From positions 1-64,000 of the forward strand of contig DASRII010000216.1 of NCBI GenBank assembly GCA_035650075.1: DNA of 64,000 nucleotides, read 5' to 3'. Numbering within the stretch: position 1 is the first letter of the stretch; each line of letters begins with the position of its first letter. The notes beneath the pieces were generated by a model. The model did not search any database. It was not told the origin of the DNA and saw only the letters and a program-made list of their open reading frames with translations. This document shows positions 7,762 through 16,566 of the stretch, piece by piece. The translations under genes were made by a program, and so were the position numbers. The DNA comes from DASSUC01 sp035650075 (GTDB taxonomy: Bacteria; Actinomycetota; Actinomycetes; Mycobacteriales; Micromonosporaceae).

Positions 7762-10137
7762 ATGGACAACACCGTCACGCTCACGATCGACGGGATCGAG
7801 GTCACCGCCCCAAAGGGTGCGCTGCTGATCCGCGTCTGCGAGCAGATGGGCATCGAGATCCCGCGGTTCTGCGACCACCCACTGCTCGAACCGGCCGGCG
7901 CCTGCCGCCAGTGCCTGGTCGAGGTCGAGGGGCAGCGCAAGCCGGTGGCCTCGTGCACGCAGGCCGTCATGGACGGCATGGTGGTCAAGACGCAGCTCAC
8001 GTCCCCGGTCGCCAAGAAGGCGCAGGAGGGCATCATGGAGCTGCTCCTGGTCAACCACCCGCTCGACTGCCCCATGTGCGACAAGGGCGGCGAGTGTCCA
8101 CTGCAGAACCAGGCGATGTCGACCGGCCGGGCCGACACGCGGTTCCACGAGCAGAAGCGGCTCTACCCCAAGCCCATCAACGTCTCCACCCAGGTGCTGC
8201 TGGACCGCGAGCGGTGTGTCCTGTGCCAGCGCTGTACTCGGTTCTCCGAGGAGATCGCCGGTGACCCGTTCATCGACCTGATGGACCGCTCCTCGGCCGA
8301 GCAGATCAACATCTACCGCGACGAGACCGGGGATTCCGAGCCGTTCAACTCGTACTTCTCTGGGAACACCGTGCAGATCTGTCCGGTCGGTGCGCTGACC
8401 GGTGCGCAGTACCGGTTCCGCGCCCGCCCGTTCGACCTCGTGTCCACGCCCAGCGCGTGCGAGCACTGCGCGGCCGGCTGCGCGCAGCGGACCGACTGGC
8501 GGCGGGGCAAGGTACTGCGCCGGCTGGCCGGTGACGACCCCGCGGTCAACGAGGAGTGGAACTGCGACAAGGGGCGTTGGGCGTTCCAGTACGCCACCGC
8601 GTTCGACCGCATCACCACGCCGATGGTGCGCGACGCGAAGACCGGTGAACTACGCGAAGCGTCGTGGTCGGAGGCGCTGCGGACCGCCGCCGATGGCCTG
8701 CGCCGCGCGCGGGACGGGGCGTACGGCGTCGGTGTGCTCACCGGCGGTCGGTTGACCGTCGAGGACGCGTACGCGTACTCCAAGTTCGCCCGGGTCGCCC
8801 TGCACACCAACGACGTCGACTTCCGGGCCAGACCACTGTCGGGCGAGGAAGCGGACTTCCTGGCGTCCACAGTGGCCGGTGAGACCGGGGTCACCTACCG
8901 GTCGATCGACGAGGCGGCGCACGTCGTACTCGTCGCGCTGGAGCCCGAGGAGGAGTGCCCGATCCTGTTCCTGCGGCTGCGCAAGGCGTACCGCAAGAAG
9001 GGTCTGCGGGTGACCGCGGTGGCCCCGTTCGCGACCCGCGGGCTGGACAAGATCGGCGCGATGGTGCTGCCGACGGTGCCCGGCGACGAGCCGGCCCGCC
9101 TGGCCGGCGTGGGCGGGATCGACGACCGTACCGTCATCCTCGTCGGCGAGCGGCTCGCCACCGTCCACGGTGGACTGTCGGCGGCGGCCGACCTCGCCGC
9201 GCGTACCGGTGCCAAGCTGGCCTGGGTCCCGCGGCGTGCCGGGGATCGCGGCGCGGTCGACGCCGGATGCCTGCCGAACCTGTTGCCCGGCGGCCGTCCG
9301 GTCGCCGAGGCGGCCGCGCGCGCGGAGCTGGCCGGTATCTGGTCCCTCGAGGCCGGCGTGCTGCCCAGCAAGGTCGGTCGCGACACCGACGGGATCCTGT
9401 CGGCGGCGGCCCGAGGTCAGCTCGGCGCGCTGGTCGTGGCCGGCGTCGACCCGGCCGACGTTGCGGACCCGGCGCTGGCCGAAGAGGCGCTGGACCGAGT
9501 GGACTTCCTGGTGAGCCTGGAGATCCGGCGCAGTGCCGTGGCCCGCCGGGCGGACGTCGTGTTCCCGGTCGCGCCGACGGTGGAGAAGGCGGGCACGTTC
9601 CTCGACTGGGAGGGCCGCCTGCGCGGCTTCGACGTCGTACTGCCGACAACGGCGATGACCGACGGGCGCGTGCTCGACGCGCTCGCGGCGGAGCTGGGGG
9701 TGACCCTCGGCGTGGGCGACGTCGCCGCCGCGCGCCGCGAGCTCGACGCGCTGCCCGCGAGCCGGTCCGCGCGGCCCGCGGCGCCCGTGGTCGAGCCCGG
9801 TTCGGCGCAGCAGCCGGGTGACGGCGAGGCGGTGCTGGCGACCTGGCATCACCTCATCGATCTCGGCGCCCTGCAGGACGGTGACGAGTACCTGGCCGGC
9901 ACGGCACGTCCGGCCATGGCACGGCTGAGCAAGGACTCAGCCGCCGCGCTGGGCATCGCCGACGGCGCACCGGTCACCGTGAGCACCGCACGCGGCGCGG
10001 TGACGTTGCCCGCGCAGATCACCGAGATGCCGGACGGCGTCGTCTGGCTGCCGACCAACTCAACGGGCTCGACCGTACGGCGCACGCTCGGCGTGACCGA
10101 GGGCGCGTTGGTGAAGATTTCGGGGGGAACAGGGTGA
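7762..10137 (+). CDS. nuoG: NADH-quinone oxidoreductase subunit G
   Basis: A 791-residue subunit and the largest of the peripheral arm. The N-terminal 2Fe-2S ferredoxin domain shows RFCDHPLLEPAGACRQCLVE. The Cys ligands of two further clusters follow in HPLDCPMCDKGGECPLQ and in RCVLCQRCTRF. CEHCAAGCAQ begins the molybdopterin-oxidoreductase-like body, which no longer binds a pterin in complex I. The C-terminus has the dinucleotide-binding-like barrel with TVSTARGAVTLPA. It starts directly after the nuoF stop (TAG-ATG). Confidence 0.97.
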   Translation: MDNTVTLTIDGIEVTAPKGALLIRVCEQMGIEIPRFCDHPLLEPAGACRQCLVEVEGQRKPVASCTQAVMDGMVVKTQLTSPVAKKAQEGIMELLLVNHPLDCPMCDKGGECPLQNQAMSTGRADTRFHEQKRLYPKPINVSTQVLLDRERCVLCQRCTRFSEEIAGDPFIDLMDRSSAEQINIYRDETGDSEPFNSYFSGNTVQICPVGALTGAQYRFRARPFDLVSTPSACEHCAAGCAQRTDWRRGKVLRRLAGDDPAVNEEWNCDKGRWAFQYATAFDRITTPMVRDAKTGELREASWSEALRTAADGLRRARDGAYGVGVLTGGRLTVEDAYAYSKFARVALHTNDVDFRARPLSGEEADFLASTVAGETGVTYRSIDEAAHVVLVALEPEEECPILFLRLRKAYRKKGLRVTAVAPFATRGLDKIGAMVLPTVPGDEPARLAGVGGIDDRTVILVGERLATVHGGLSAAADLAARTGAKLAWVPRRAGDRGAVDAGCLPNLLPGGRPVAEAAARAELAGIWSLEAGVLPSKVGRDTDGILSAAARGQLGALVVAGVDPADVADPALAEEALDRVDFLVSLEIRRSAVARRADVVFPVAPTVEKAGTFLDWEGRLRGFDVVLPTTAMTDGRVLDALAAELGVTLGVGDVAAARRELDALPASRSARPAAPVVEPGSAQQPGDGEAVLATWHHLIDLGALQDGDEYLAGTARPAMARLSKDSAAALGIADGAPVTVSTARGAVTLPAQITEMPDGVVWLPTNSTGSTVRRTLGVTEGALVKISGGTG

Positions 10138-10180
10138 GCGCGAGGAGCGAGCTTGCGAGCCCCGCAGTCGCGAACGAAAG
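10138..10180 (+). repeat. Intergenic GCGAG-rich element between nuoG and nuoH
   Basis: The short gap is filled by a sequence built from repeated GCGAG/GAGCGAG words and ending in CCCCGCAGTCGCGAACGAAAG, which supplies the nuoH ribosome site. A related but diverged GAGGAGCGTAGCGACGAG stretch occurs near 57460. From memory, similar elements are scattered between genes in Micromonosporaceae; I could not check this. Confidence 0.4.
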
Positions 10181-10189
10181 GTGGGCACT

Positions 10190-11518
10190 GTGATCCTGGC
10201 GCAGGATCCCACGCTGGCCGACTTCGGCCGCGACCCATGGTGGCTGGTCCTCATCAAGGTGGTGGTGGCCTTCATCTTCGGCGTCGTGATGACACTGCTG
10301 GGTGTCTGGTTCGAACGGCGGGTCGTGGCGCGGATGCAGGTGCGGCCGGGACCGAACAAGGTGGGTCCGTTCGGTCTACTGCAGACACTCGCCGACGGTC
10401 TGAAGATGGCCTTCAAGGAAGACATCATGCCGAAGGCCGCCGACAAGGTGGTGTACTTCTTCGCGCCCACGATCTCGGCGATCTGTGCCCTCACCGCGTT
10501 GTCGGTGATTCCGTTCGGACCGATGGTGAGCATCTTCGGCTACCGGACGCCGTTGCAGGTGACCGACGTGTCAGTGGCGGTACTGGTCATCCTCGCCTGC
10601 TCGTCCCTTGGCATCTACGGGATCGTCCTCGGCGGCTGGGCATCCGGGTCGACGTACCCGCTCCTCGGCGGGCTGCGATCGTCGGCGCAGATGATCTCGT
10701 ACGAGGTCGCGATGGGACTGTCCATTGTGGCCGTCTTCATGACCGCCGCCACGATGTCGACGTCGCAGATCGTCTCGGCTCAGGCCGACGGCCAATCGGT
10801 GTCGATCGGCTCGTTCGACTTCACCGCCCCGGGCTGGTACGCGATCCTGCTGCTGCCCAGCTTCGTCATCTACTTCATCTCCGCCGTCGGGGAGACCAAC
10901 CGGGCCCCGTTCGACCTGCCGGAGGCGGAGTCCGAACTCGTCGCGGGCTACATGACGGAGTATTCGTCGCTGAAGTTCGCGCTGTTCATGCTGTCCGAGT
11001 ACATCAATATGGTGACGGTCTCGGCGGTGGCCACCACGCTGTTCCTCGGCGGTTGGCGGGCGCCATGGCCCATCTCGCTGTGGGCGGGCGCGAACTCCGG
11101 CTGGTGGCCGCTGCTCTGGTTCATGGTGAAGGTCGTCCTGTTCATGTTCGTCTTCGTCTGGCTCCGCGGTACGCTGCCCCGGCTGCGCTACGACCAGTTC
11201 ATGCACCTGGGCTGGAAGGTGCTGCTGCCGGTGAACCTGGTGTGGATCCTGGCCCTCGCCGGCATCAAGGTGATGCAGGGGTCCGATCTGAAGAGTCGGG
11301 ACCGGATGTACATCGTCCTCGGTGCGATCGTGGTCATCGCGCTGATCGCGCTGCTCTGGCCGGCCCGCAAGCCGCAAGCGCCCGCCGAGCCGTCCGAGCG
11401 CGAGGCCGGCAGCTTCCCGATACCGCCGATGGATCTGGTGGTACCGCCCAGCCCGCGCGCCAAGCGCCTGACCGCCGAGCGTGAACCCGTCGCGGCGGCG
11501 ACCGAGAAGGAGGTGTGA
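10190..11518 (+). CDS. nuoH: NADH-quinone oxidoreductase subunit H
   Basis: A 442-residue multi-helix membrane subunit that couples the quinone site to the proton-pumping arm. Recognisable motifs are RMQVRPGPNKVGPFGLLQ (first cytoplasmic loop), GETNRAPFDLPEAESELVAG in the central loop and RGTLPRLRYDQFMHLGWK near the end. About 50 residues after the last helix form a charged, Pro-rich cytoplasmic tail typical of actinobacteria. I chose the GTG at 10190 because AAAGGTGG lies about 5 bp upstream. The in-frame GTG at 10181 would have no space for a ribosome site. Confidence 0.96.
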   Translation: MILAQDPTLADFGRDPWWLVLIKVVVAFIFGVVMTLLGVWFERRVVARMQVRPGPNKVGPFGLLQTLADGLKMAFKEDIMPKAADKVVYFFAPTISAICALTALSVIPFGPMVSIFGYRTPLQVTDVSVAVLVILACSSLGIYGIVLGGWASGSTYPLLGGLRSSAQMISYEVAMGLSIVAVFMTAATMSTSQIVSAQADGQSVSIGSFDFTAPGWYAILLLPSFVIYFISAVGETNRAPFDLPEAESELVAGYMTEYSSLKFALFMLSEYINMVTVSAVATTLFLGGWRAPWPISLWAGANSGWWPLLWFMVKVVLFMFVFVWLRGTLPRLRYDQFMHLGWKVLLPVNLVWILALAGIKVMQGSDLKSRDRMYIVLGAIVVIALIALLWPARKPQAPAEPSEREAGSFPIPPMDLVVPPSPRAKRLTAEREPVAAATEKEV

Positions 11519-11519
11519 C

Positions 11520-12059
11520 GTGGGCGCGATCCTGGACTCCGTCAAGGGATTCGGGGTGACCTTCTCGCACATGTTCAAGAAGGTCGTGACGACCGACTAT
11601 CCCAACCGCCCGGATCCACTCGCCCCGCGCTACCACGGGCGGCACATCCTCAACCGGCACCCGGACGGGCTGGAGAAGTGCATCGGCTGCGAGCTGTGCG
11701 CATGGGCCTGCCCGGCCGACGCCATCTATGTCGAGGGCGCGAACAACACCGAGGAGGAGCGCTACTCGCCCGGTGAACGGTACGCGTCCGTGTACCAGAT
11801 CAACTATGCCCGCTGTATCTTCTGTGGACTGTGCATCGAGGCGTGCCCGACGCGGTCGTTGACGATGAGCAACGAGTACGAACTCGCGCGTGACTCGCGC
11901 CGGGATCTCATCTTCACCAAGGAGCAACTGCTCGCCCCGCTGCTGCCGGGCATGGAGAAGCCACCGCACCCGATGCGGCTCGGGGACACCGACAGGGACT
12001 ACTACGTCGGTGCGCTGACGAATCCGGGTACGTCGGCCGGAGCGGAGAAAGCAACGTGA
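11520..12059 (+). CDS. nuoI: NADH-quinone oxidoreductase subunit I
   Basis: A 179-residue ferredoxin-like subunit that holds two 4Fe-4S clusters (N6a and N6b) in the line leading to N2. The two cysteine motifs are CIGCELCAWACP and CIFCGLCIEACP. The GTG at 11520 is preceded by AAGGAGG inside the 3' end of nuoH and follows the nuoH stop by one base. The end overlaps nuoJ by 4 bp (GTGA). Confidence 0.97.
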   Translation: MGAILDSVKGFGVTFSHMFKKVVTTDYPNRPDPLAPRYHGRHILNRHPDGLEKCIGCELCAWACPADAIYVEGANNTEEERYSPGERYASVYQINYARCIFCGLCIEACPTRSLTMSNEYELARDSRRDLIFTKEQLLAPLLPGMEKPPHPMRLGDTDRDYYVGALTNPGTSAGAEKAT

Positions 12060-12820
12060 ACACTCTGGCCGCCGCCGGTGTCGGTACCGGTGAGCAGGTG
12101 ACGTTCTTCATCCTCGCCCCGCTGGCGGTGCTCGGCGGGCTCGGCATGGTGTGGGCCCGCAACGCGGTGCACTCCGCGCTGTGGCTGGTGTTGACGATGC
12201 TCTGCCTCGGTGTGTTCTACGTGCTGCAGGCCGGGCCGTTCATCGGCATGGTGCAGATCATCGTCTACACCGGCGCCATCATGATGCTGTTCCTGTTCGT
12301 GCTGATGCTGGTGGGCCGCGACGCCTCGGACTCCATCATCGAGACGCTTCGCGGCCAGCGGGTCGCCGCGACCCTGCTCGGTATCGGCTTCGCCGGCCTG
12401 GTCGGCTTCGGCGTGTACCGGGCACTGGCGGACGTCGAGCCGGCCGGCCTGACGGTGGCCAATGCCGAGCACGGCGGCAACGTGCAGGGCATCGCGAGCG
12501 TCATCTTCACCCGGTACGTCTTCGCGTTCGAAGTCACCAGCGCCCTGCTCATCACCGCGGCGGTCGGGGCGATGCTCCTCGCGCACATCGAGAAGCGGCG
12601 CGGCGAACGGACGACCCAACCGGAGCTGATGCGGGCCCGGTTCGCCCCCGGCAGCTACCCGGCGCCCAAGGCAGGTCCGGGTGTGTTCGCCACCTCCGAC
12701 TCGGTTGCCACGCCGGCGGTGCTGCCCGACGGTACGCCGGCCGACCGCAGCATCTCGAAGATCCTGCCGGTACGCGAGCTGACGTCGGCCGAGCAGGCTC
12801 CAAAGGGGACAGACAAATGA
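12056..12820 (+). CDS. nuoJ: NADH-quinone oxidoreductase subunit J
   Basis: A 254-residue membrane subunit with five hydrophobic segments in the first 190 residues. The conserved IVYTGAIMMLFLFVLMLVG helix is the one that carries the pi-bulge at the edge of the quinone cavity. The last 70 residues are a hydrophilic tail, longer than in E. coli and usual for actinobacteria. It overlaps both nuoI and nuoK by 4 bp. Confidence 0.96.
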   Translation: MNTLAAAGVGTGEQVTFFILAPLAVLGGLGMVWARNAVHSALWLVLTMLCLGVFYVLQAGPFIGMVQIIVYTGAIMMLFLFVLMLVGRDASDSIIETLRGQRVAATLLGIGFAGLVGFGVYRALADVEPAGLTVANAEHGGNVQGIASVIFTRYVFAFEVTSALLITAAVGAMLLAHIEKRRGERTTQPELMRARFAPGSYPAPKAGPGVFATSDSVATPAVLPDGTPADRSISKILPVRELTSAEQAPKGTDK

Positions 12821-13116
12821 CGATGCAGTGGTACATCGTGCTGTCGGCCGTGCTGTTCACGATCGGGGCCGTCGGCGTTCTCGTCCGGCGCAACGCGATC
12901 GTCCTGTTCATGTGCATCGAGCTGATGCTCAACGCGGCCAACCTGGCGCTGGTGACGTTCAGCCGCATCAACGGCAATCTCGACGGCCAGGTCATGGCGT
13001 TCTTCGTGATGGTCGTCGCCGCGGCCGAGGTCGTGGTCGGCCTGGCCATCATCATGTTGATCTTCCGGACTCGGCGCTCGGCGAGCGTCGACGACGCGAA
13101 CCTCCTGAAGTACTAG
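12817..13116 (+). CDS. nuoK: NADH-quinone oxidoreductase subunit K
   Basis: A 99-residue three-helix membrane subunit, the normal family length. The second helix has the conserved Glu in FMCIELMLNAANLAL and the third helix a second Glu in VVAAAEVVVGLAII, both part of the proton path. The ATG overlaps the nuoJ stop (ATGA), and GGGGA lies just upstream within nuoJ. Confidence 0.97.
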   Translation: MTMQWYIVLSAVLFTIGAVGVLVRRNAIVLFMCIELMLNAANLALVTFSRINGNLDGQVMAFFVMVVAAAEVVVGLAIIMLIFRTRRSASVDDANLLKY

Positions 13117-13126
13117 AGGGGCACCC

Positions 13127-15043
13127 GTGGTGGAGTACTTGCCCGCGACGGGCCTGCTGTCGAGCATGTGGCTGATCGTCGCGATTCCGTTGGCGAGCGC
13201 GGCCATTCTGCTGCTGACGGGCCGGCTCGCGGACCGGTGGGGACACTGGCTCGGTTGTCTGTCCGTCGGTGTCGCGTTCGCGCTCGGGCTGGCGTATTTC
13301 TTCGAGCTGGACAACCTGCCGGCGGACAACCGTACGGCCGAACTGAGCCTGTGGACCTTCCTCGACGTCGGCCGGCTGAACATCGACTTCGGGATGCTGT
13401 TCGACCCGCTGTCCGCGGTGTTCGTCCTGCTGATCACCGGCGTGGGCTTCCTCATCCACGTGTACGCCGTCGGCTACATGGCCGGCGACCCGGGGCGGCG
13501 CAAGTTCTTCGGGTACTTCAACCTGTTCATCGCCGCCATGCTGATGCTGGTCCTCGGCAACAACTACGTGATGCTCTACCTCGGCTGGGAGGGCGTGGGC
13601 CTCGCCTCGTACCTGCTGATCGCCTTCTGGTTCACCCGCCCTTCCGCGGCGACCGCCGGCAAGAAGGCGTTCATCATGAACCGGGTCGGCGACGCCGGGC
13701 TCGTAGTGGCCATCTTCCTGATGTTCGCCACGCTGGGCACGACGAGTTTCGAAGGTGTCTTCAACGGCGTGCTGGGCGGGGCGCTCGGGGCCACCACGGT
13801 CCTCGTGATGGGGCTGCTGCTGTTGCTCGGCGCGACCGGCAAGTCCGGCCAGTTCCCGCTGCAGGCGTGGTTGCCCGACGCGATGGAGGGTCCGACCCCG
13901 GTCTCCGCCCTCATCCACGCCGCGACGATGGTGACCGCCGGCGTGTACCTGATCGCCCGGTCCAACCCCGTCTTCAGCGCCAACCTCACGCTGCAGACCG
14001 TGGTGTGTGCGGTCGGCGCGCTGACGTTGCTGATCGGTTGCGTCATCGGCTGCGCCAAGGACGACATCAAGCGGGTACTCGCCTGGTCGACCGTCAGCCA
14101 GATCGGGTACATGTTCCTGGGCGTGGGCCTCGGCGGGGCGGCGTACGCGCTGGCCATCATCCACCTGCTGGCGCACGGGTTCTTCAAGGCGACGCTGTTC
14201 CTCGGGGCGGGCTCGGTCATGCACGGGATGCACGACCAGGTCGACATCCGGCGGTTCGGCAACCTGTGGCGGTACATGCGCATCACCTGGATCACGTTCG
14301 GCGTGGGCTGGCTCGCCATCATCGGCATACCGCCGCTGTCCGGCTTCTTCTCGAAGGAGCCCATCATCGCCGAGGCGTTCAACCGTCCAGGATGGACAGG
14401 CTGGCTCTTCGGTACCGCCGCATTGCTCGGCGCGGCCATCACGGCGTTCTACATGACCCGGCTGTTTGTGCTGACGTTCCACGGACCGAAGCGGTGGACC
14501 GATGACATCGAGGAGCCGCACGAATCGCCACCGATCATGACGGTACCGCTGGTGCTGCTCGCGATCGGGTCGGCGTTGGCCGGTGGGCTGATGGCCACGC
14601 CGGTGCAGGAGTGGCTGGTACCGGTCTTCGGCGAGCACCCCGAGGAGACCGTGCACATCTCGCACGTGCTGGTGACAGTACTGTCCATTGTGGTCACTGT
14701 GCTCGGCGCCGGGTTCGCCTGGATGCTGTTCCGCAACGGTACGGCCCTCGAGCCGCAGCCGGCGGGTCCGGTCGTCACCGCGGCCCGCAAGAACCTCTAC
14801 GCCGACGCGTTCAACGAGGTGGTGTTCGAGAAGCCCGGTCGCTGGCTCACCCGGGCACTCGTCTTCGTCGACAGCAAGGGCGTCGACGGTCTCGTCAACG
14901 GGCTGGCCGCCAGCGTCGGCGGCGGTTCGGGCCGGTTGCGGCGGCTGCAGACCGGGTTCGTCCGGTCGTACGCCATGTCCATGCTCACGGGCGCCCTGCT
15001 GGTCGTGGCGGCCTTCCTCGCGGTGGTGGTGGGTCTGGTATGA
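13127..15043 (+). CDS. nuoL: NADH-quinone oxidoreductase subunit L
   Basis: A 638-residue antiporter-like proton-pumping subunit of the membrane arm. Conserved motifs include LGWEGVGLASYLLIAFWF with its key Glu, the lysine helix around GKSGQFPLQAWLPDAMEGPTP, HAATMVTAGVYLIARS, and DDIKRVLAWSTVSQIGYMF. The C-terminal region after residue 560 matches the long amphipathic lateral helix and its anchor. The GTG at 13127 follows AGAGGGG. Confidence 0.97.
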   Translation: MVEYLPATGLLSSMWLIVAIPLASAAILLLTGRLADRWGHWLGCLSVGVAFALGLAYFFELDNLPADNRTAELSLWTFLDVGRLNIDFGMLFDPLSAVFVLLITGVGFLIHVYAVGYMAGDPGRRKFFGYFNLFIAAMLMLVLGNNYVMLYLGWEGVGLASYLLIAFWFTRPSAATAGKKAFIMNRVGDAGLVVAIFLMFATLGTTSFEGVFNGVLGGALGATTVLVMGLLLLLGATGKSGQFPLQAWLPDAMEGPTPVSALIHAATMVTAGVYLIARSNPVFSANLTLQTVVCAVGALTLLIGCVIGCAKDDIKRVLAWSTVSQIGYMFLGVGLGGAAYALAIIHLLAHGFFKATLFLGAGSVMHGMHDQVDIRRFGNLWRYMRITWITFGVGWLAIIGIPPLSGFFSKEPIIAEAFNRPGWTGWLFGTAALLGAAITAFYMTRLFVLTFHGPKRWTDDIEEPHESPPIMTVPLVLLAIGSALAGGLMATPVQEWLVPVFGEHPEETVHISHVLVTVLSIVVTVLGAGFAWMLFRNGTALEPQPAGPVVTAARKNLYADAFNEVVFEKPGRWLTRALVFVDSKGVDGLVNGLAASVGGGSGRLRRLQTGFVRSYAMSMLTGALLVVAAFLAVVVGLV

Positions 15044-16566
15044 AGGGCTTCCCGTTCCTGTCCGTCATGACGCTGGCGCCGATCGTGGGCGCGCTCGTCG
15101 TGGCGTTCCTCCCCAAGCGTCGGCCGAACATGGCGAAGTGGGTCGCGCTGTTCTGGTCGCTGGGTGTGCTGGCGCTCGCCGTCGGGATGTGGCTGACGTT
15201 CACAGTGGACGGTGAGCGTTTCCAGTTCCGCGAGTCGTACCAGTGGATCGAGACCTGGGGGGCCAGGTTCACGTTCGAGGTCGACGGCATCGCACTCGTG
15301 ATGCTCGTGCTGATCGCGGTACTCATCCCGATCGTCATGCTCGCGAGCTGGCACGACGCCGAGCAGGGCAAGCGGTCGGTACCGGCGTACTTCGCGCTCC
15401 TACTGTTCCTGGAGAGCACGATGATCGGCGTCTTCTCGGCCGCCGACGTGTTCCTGTTCTACGTGTTCTTCGAGATCATGCTGGTGCCGATGTACTTCCT
15501 CATCGGCTCGTACGGTGGCCACCAGCGCCAGTACGCCGCGGTGAAGTTCTTCCTCTACTCGCTCGTCGGCGGGCTGTTCATGCTCGCCGCGATCATCGGC
15601 CTGTGGGTGGTCGGCGGCCAGACGTTCGATTGGCAGCAGCTGACCCAGTCCGACATCGCGATCGGTACCCAGCGGTGGCTGTTCCTCGGCTTCTTCCTCG
15701 CGTTCGCCATCAAGGCGCCGTTCTTCCCGTTCCACACCTGGCTGCCCGATGCCGGTTCGGCCGCTCCGGCCGGGGCCGCGGCGCTGCTCGTCGGCGTGCT
15801 CGACAAGGTGGGCACGTTCGGGATCCTGCGGTACTGCCTGCCGCTGTTCCCGGAGGCGTCCCGCTGGTTCGCCCCGTGGGCCCTGGCGCTCGCGCTGATC
15901 GGCATCATCTACGCGGCCCTGCTCGCGGTCGGCCAGAACGACCTCAAGCGGTTGGTGTCGTACTCGTCGATCGCCCACTTCGGCTTCATCGGCGTCGGCA
16001 TCTTCGCGTTCACCACGCAGGCCGGTACCGGCGCGGTGATGTACATGCTCAGCCACGGCCTGGCTACCGGCCTGCTGTTCCTGGCGGTCGGCATGCTCGC
16101 GGCGCGCCGTGGCAGCGCGCTGATCAGTGACTTCGGCGGAGCGGGCAAGCTCGTACCGCTGCTCGCCGGGGTGCTGCTGATAGCCGGTCTGGCCACGCTG
16201 TCGCTGCCCGGCACGGCGCCGTTCGTGGCCGAGTTCCTCGTGCTGCTCGGCACGTTCTCGGTGAACCAGACGGTAGCCGTGATCGCCACCGTCGGCATCG
16301 TGCTCGCCGCGGCGTACGTGCTGTGGATGGTGCAGCGGTCGACCCACGGTACGTTGAACCCGGCTCTGTCTACAGTGGATGGAATGAAGCGCGACCTGAA
16401 CCTGCGGGAGACCGTTGTCGTCGCCCCGCTGATCGCGTTGCTGCTGGTGCTGGGCTTCTACCCGAAGCCGGTCATCGACGTCGTCAACCCGGCCGTCCGG
16501 GATACGTTGCAACAGGTCGGTGTGACCGACCCGCCGCCGAGCGCGGCTAAGGAGGTCGGCGAATGA
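15040..16566 (+). CDS. nuoM: NADH-quinone oxidoreductase subunit M
   Basis: A 508-residue antiporter-like subunit of the membrane arm. It shows FFEIMLVPMYFLIGSYGG with the conserved Glu, APFFPFHTWLPDAGSAAPAG with the proton-path lysine nearby, and NDLKRLVSYSSIAHFGFI. The ATG at 15040 overlaps the nuoL stop (ATGA). The 3' end overlaps nuoN by 4 bp. Confidence 0.97.
   Translation: MKGFPFLSVMTLAPIVGALVVAFLPKRRPNMAKWVALFWSLGVLALAVGMWLTFTVDGERFQFRESYQWIETWGARFTFEVDGIALVMLVLIAVLIPIVMLASWHDAEQGKRSVPAYFALLLFLESTMIGVFSAADVFLFYVFFEIMLVPMYFLIGSYGGHQRQYAAVKFFLYSLVGGLFMLAAIIGLWVVGGQTFDWQQLTQSDIAIGTQRWLFLGFFLAFAIKAPFFPFHTWLPDAGSAAPAGAAALLVGVLDKVGTFGILRYCLPLFPEASRWFAPWALALALIGIIYAALLAVGQNDLKRLVSYSSIAHFGFIGVGIFAFTTQAGTGAVMYMLSHGLATGLLFLAVGMLAARRGSALISDFGGAGKLVPLLAGVLLIAGLATLSLPGTAPFVAEFLVLLGTFSVNQTVAVIATVGIVLAAAYVLWMVQRSTHGTLNPALSTVDGMKRDLNLRETVVVAPLIALLLVLGFYPKPVIDVVNPAVRDTLQQVGVTDPPPSAAKEVGE

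Noticed and set aside
6412..8466. 684-residue open frame antisense to nuoF and nuoG
   Set aside because: It mirrors the third-position GC of the nuo genes, has no domain or ribosome site, and such shadows are normal in high-GC DNA.
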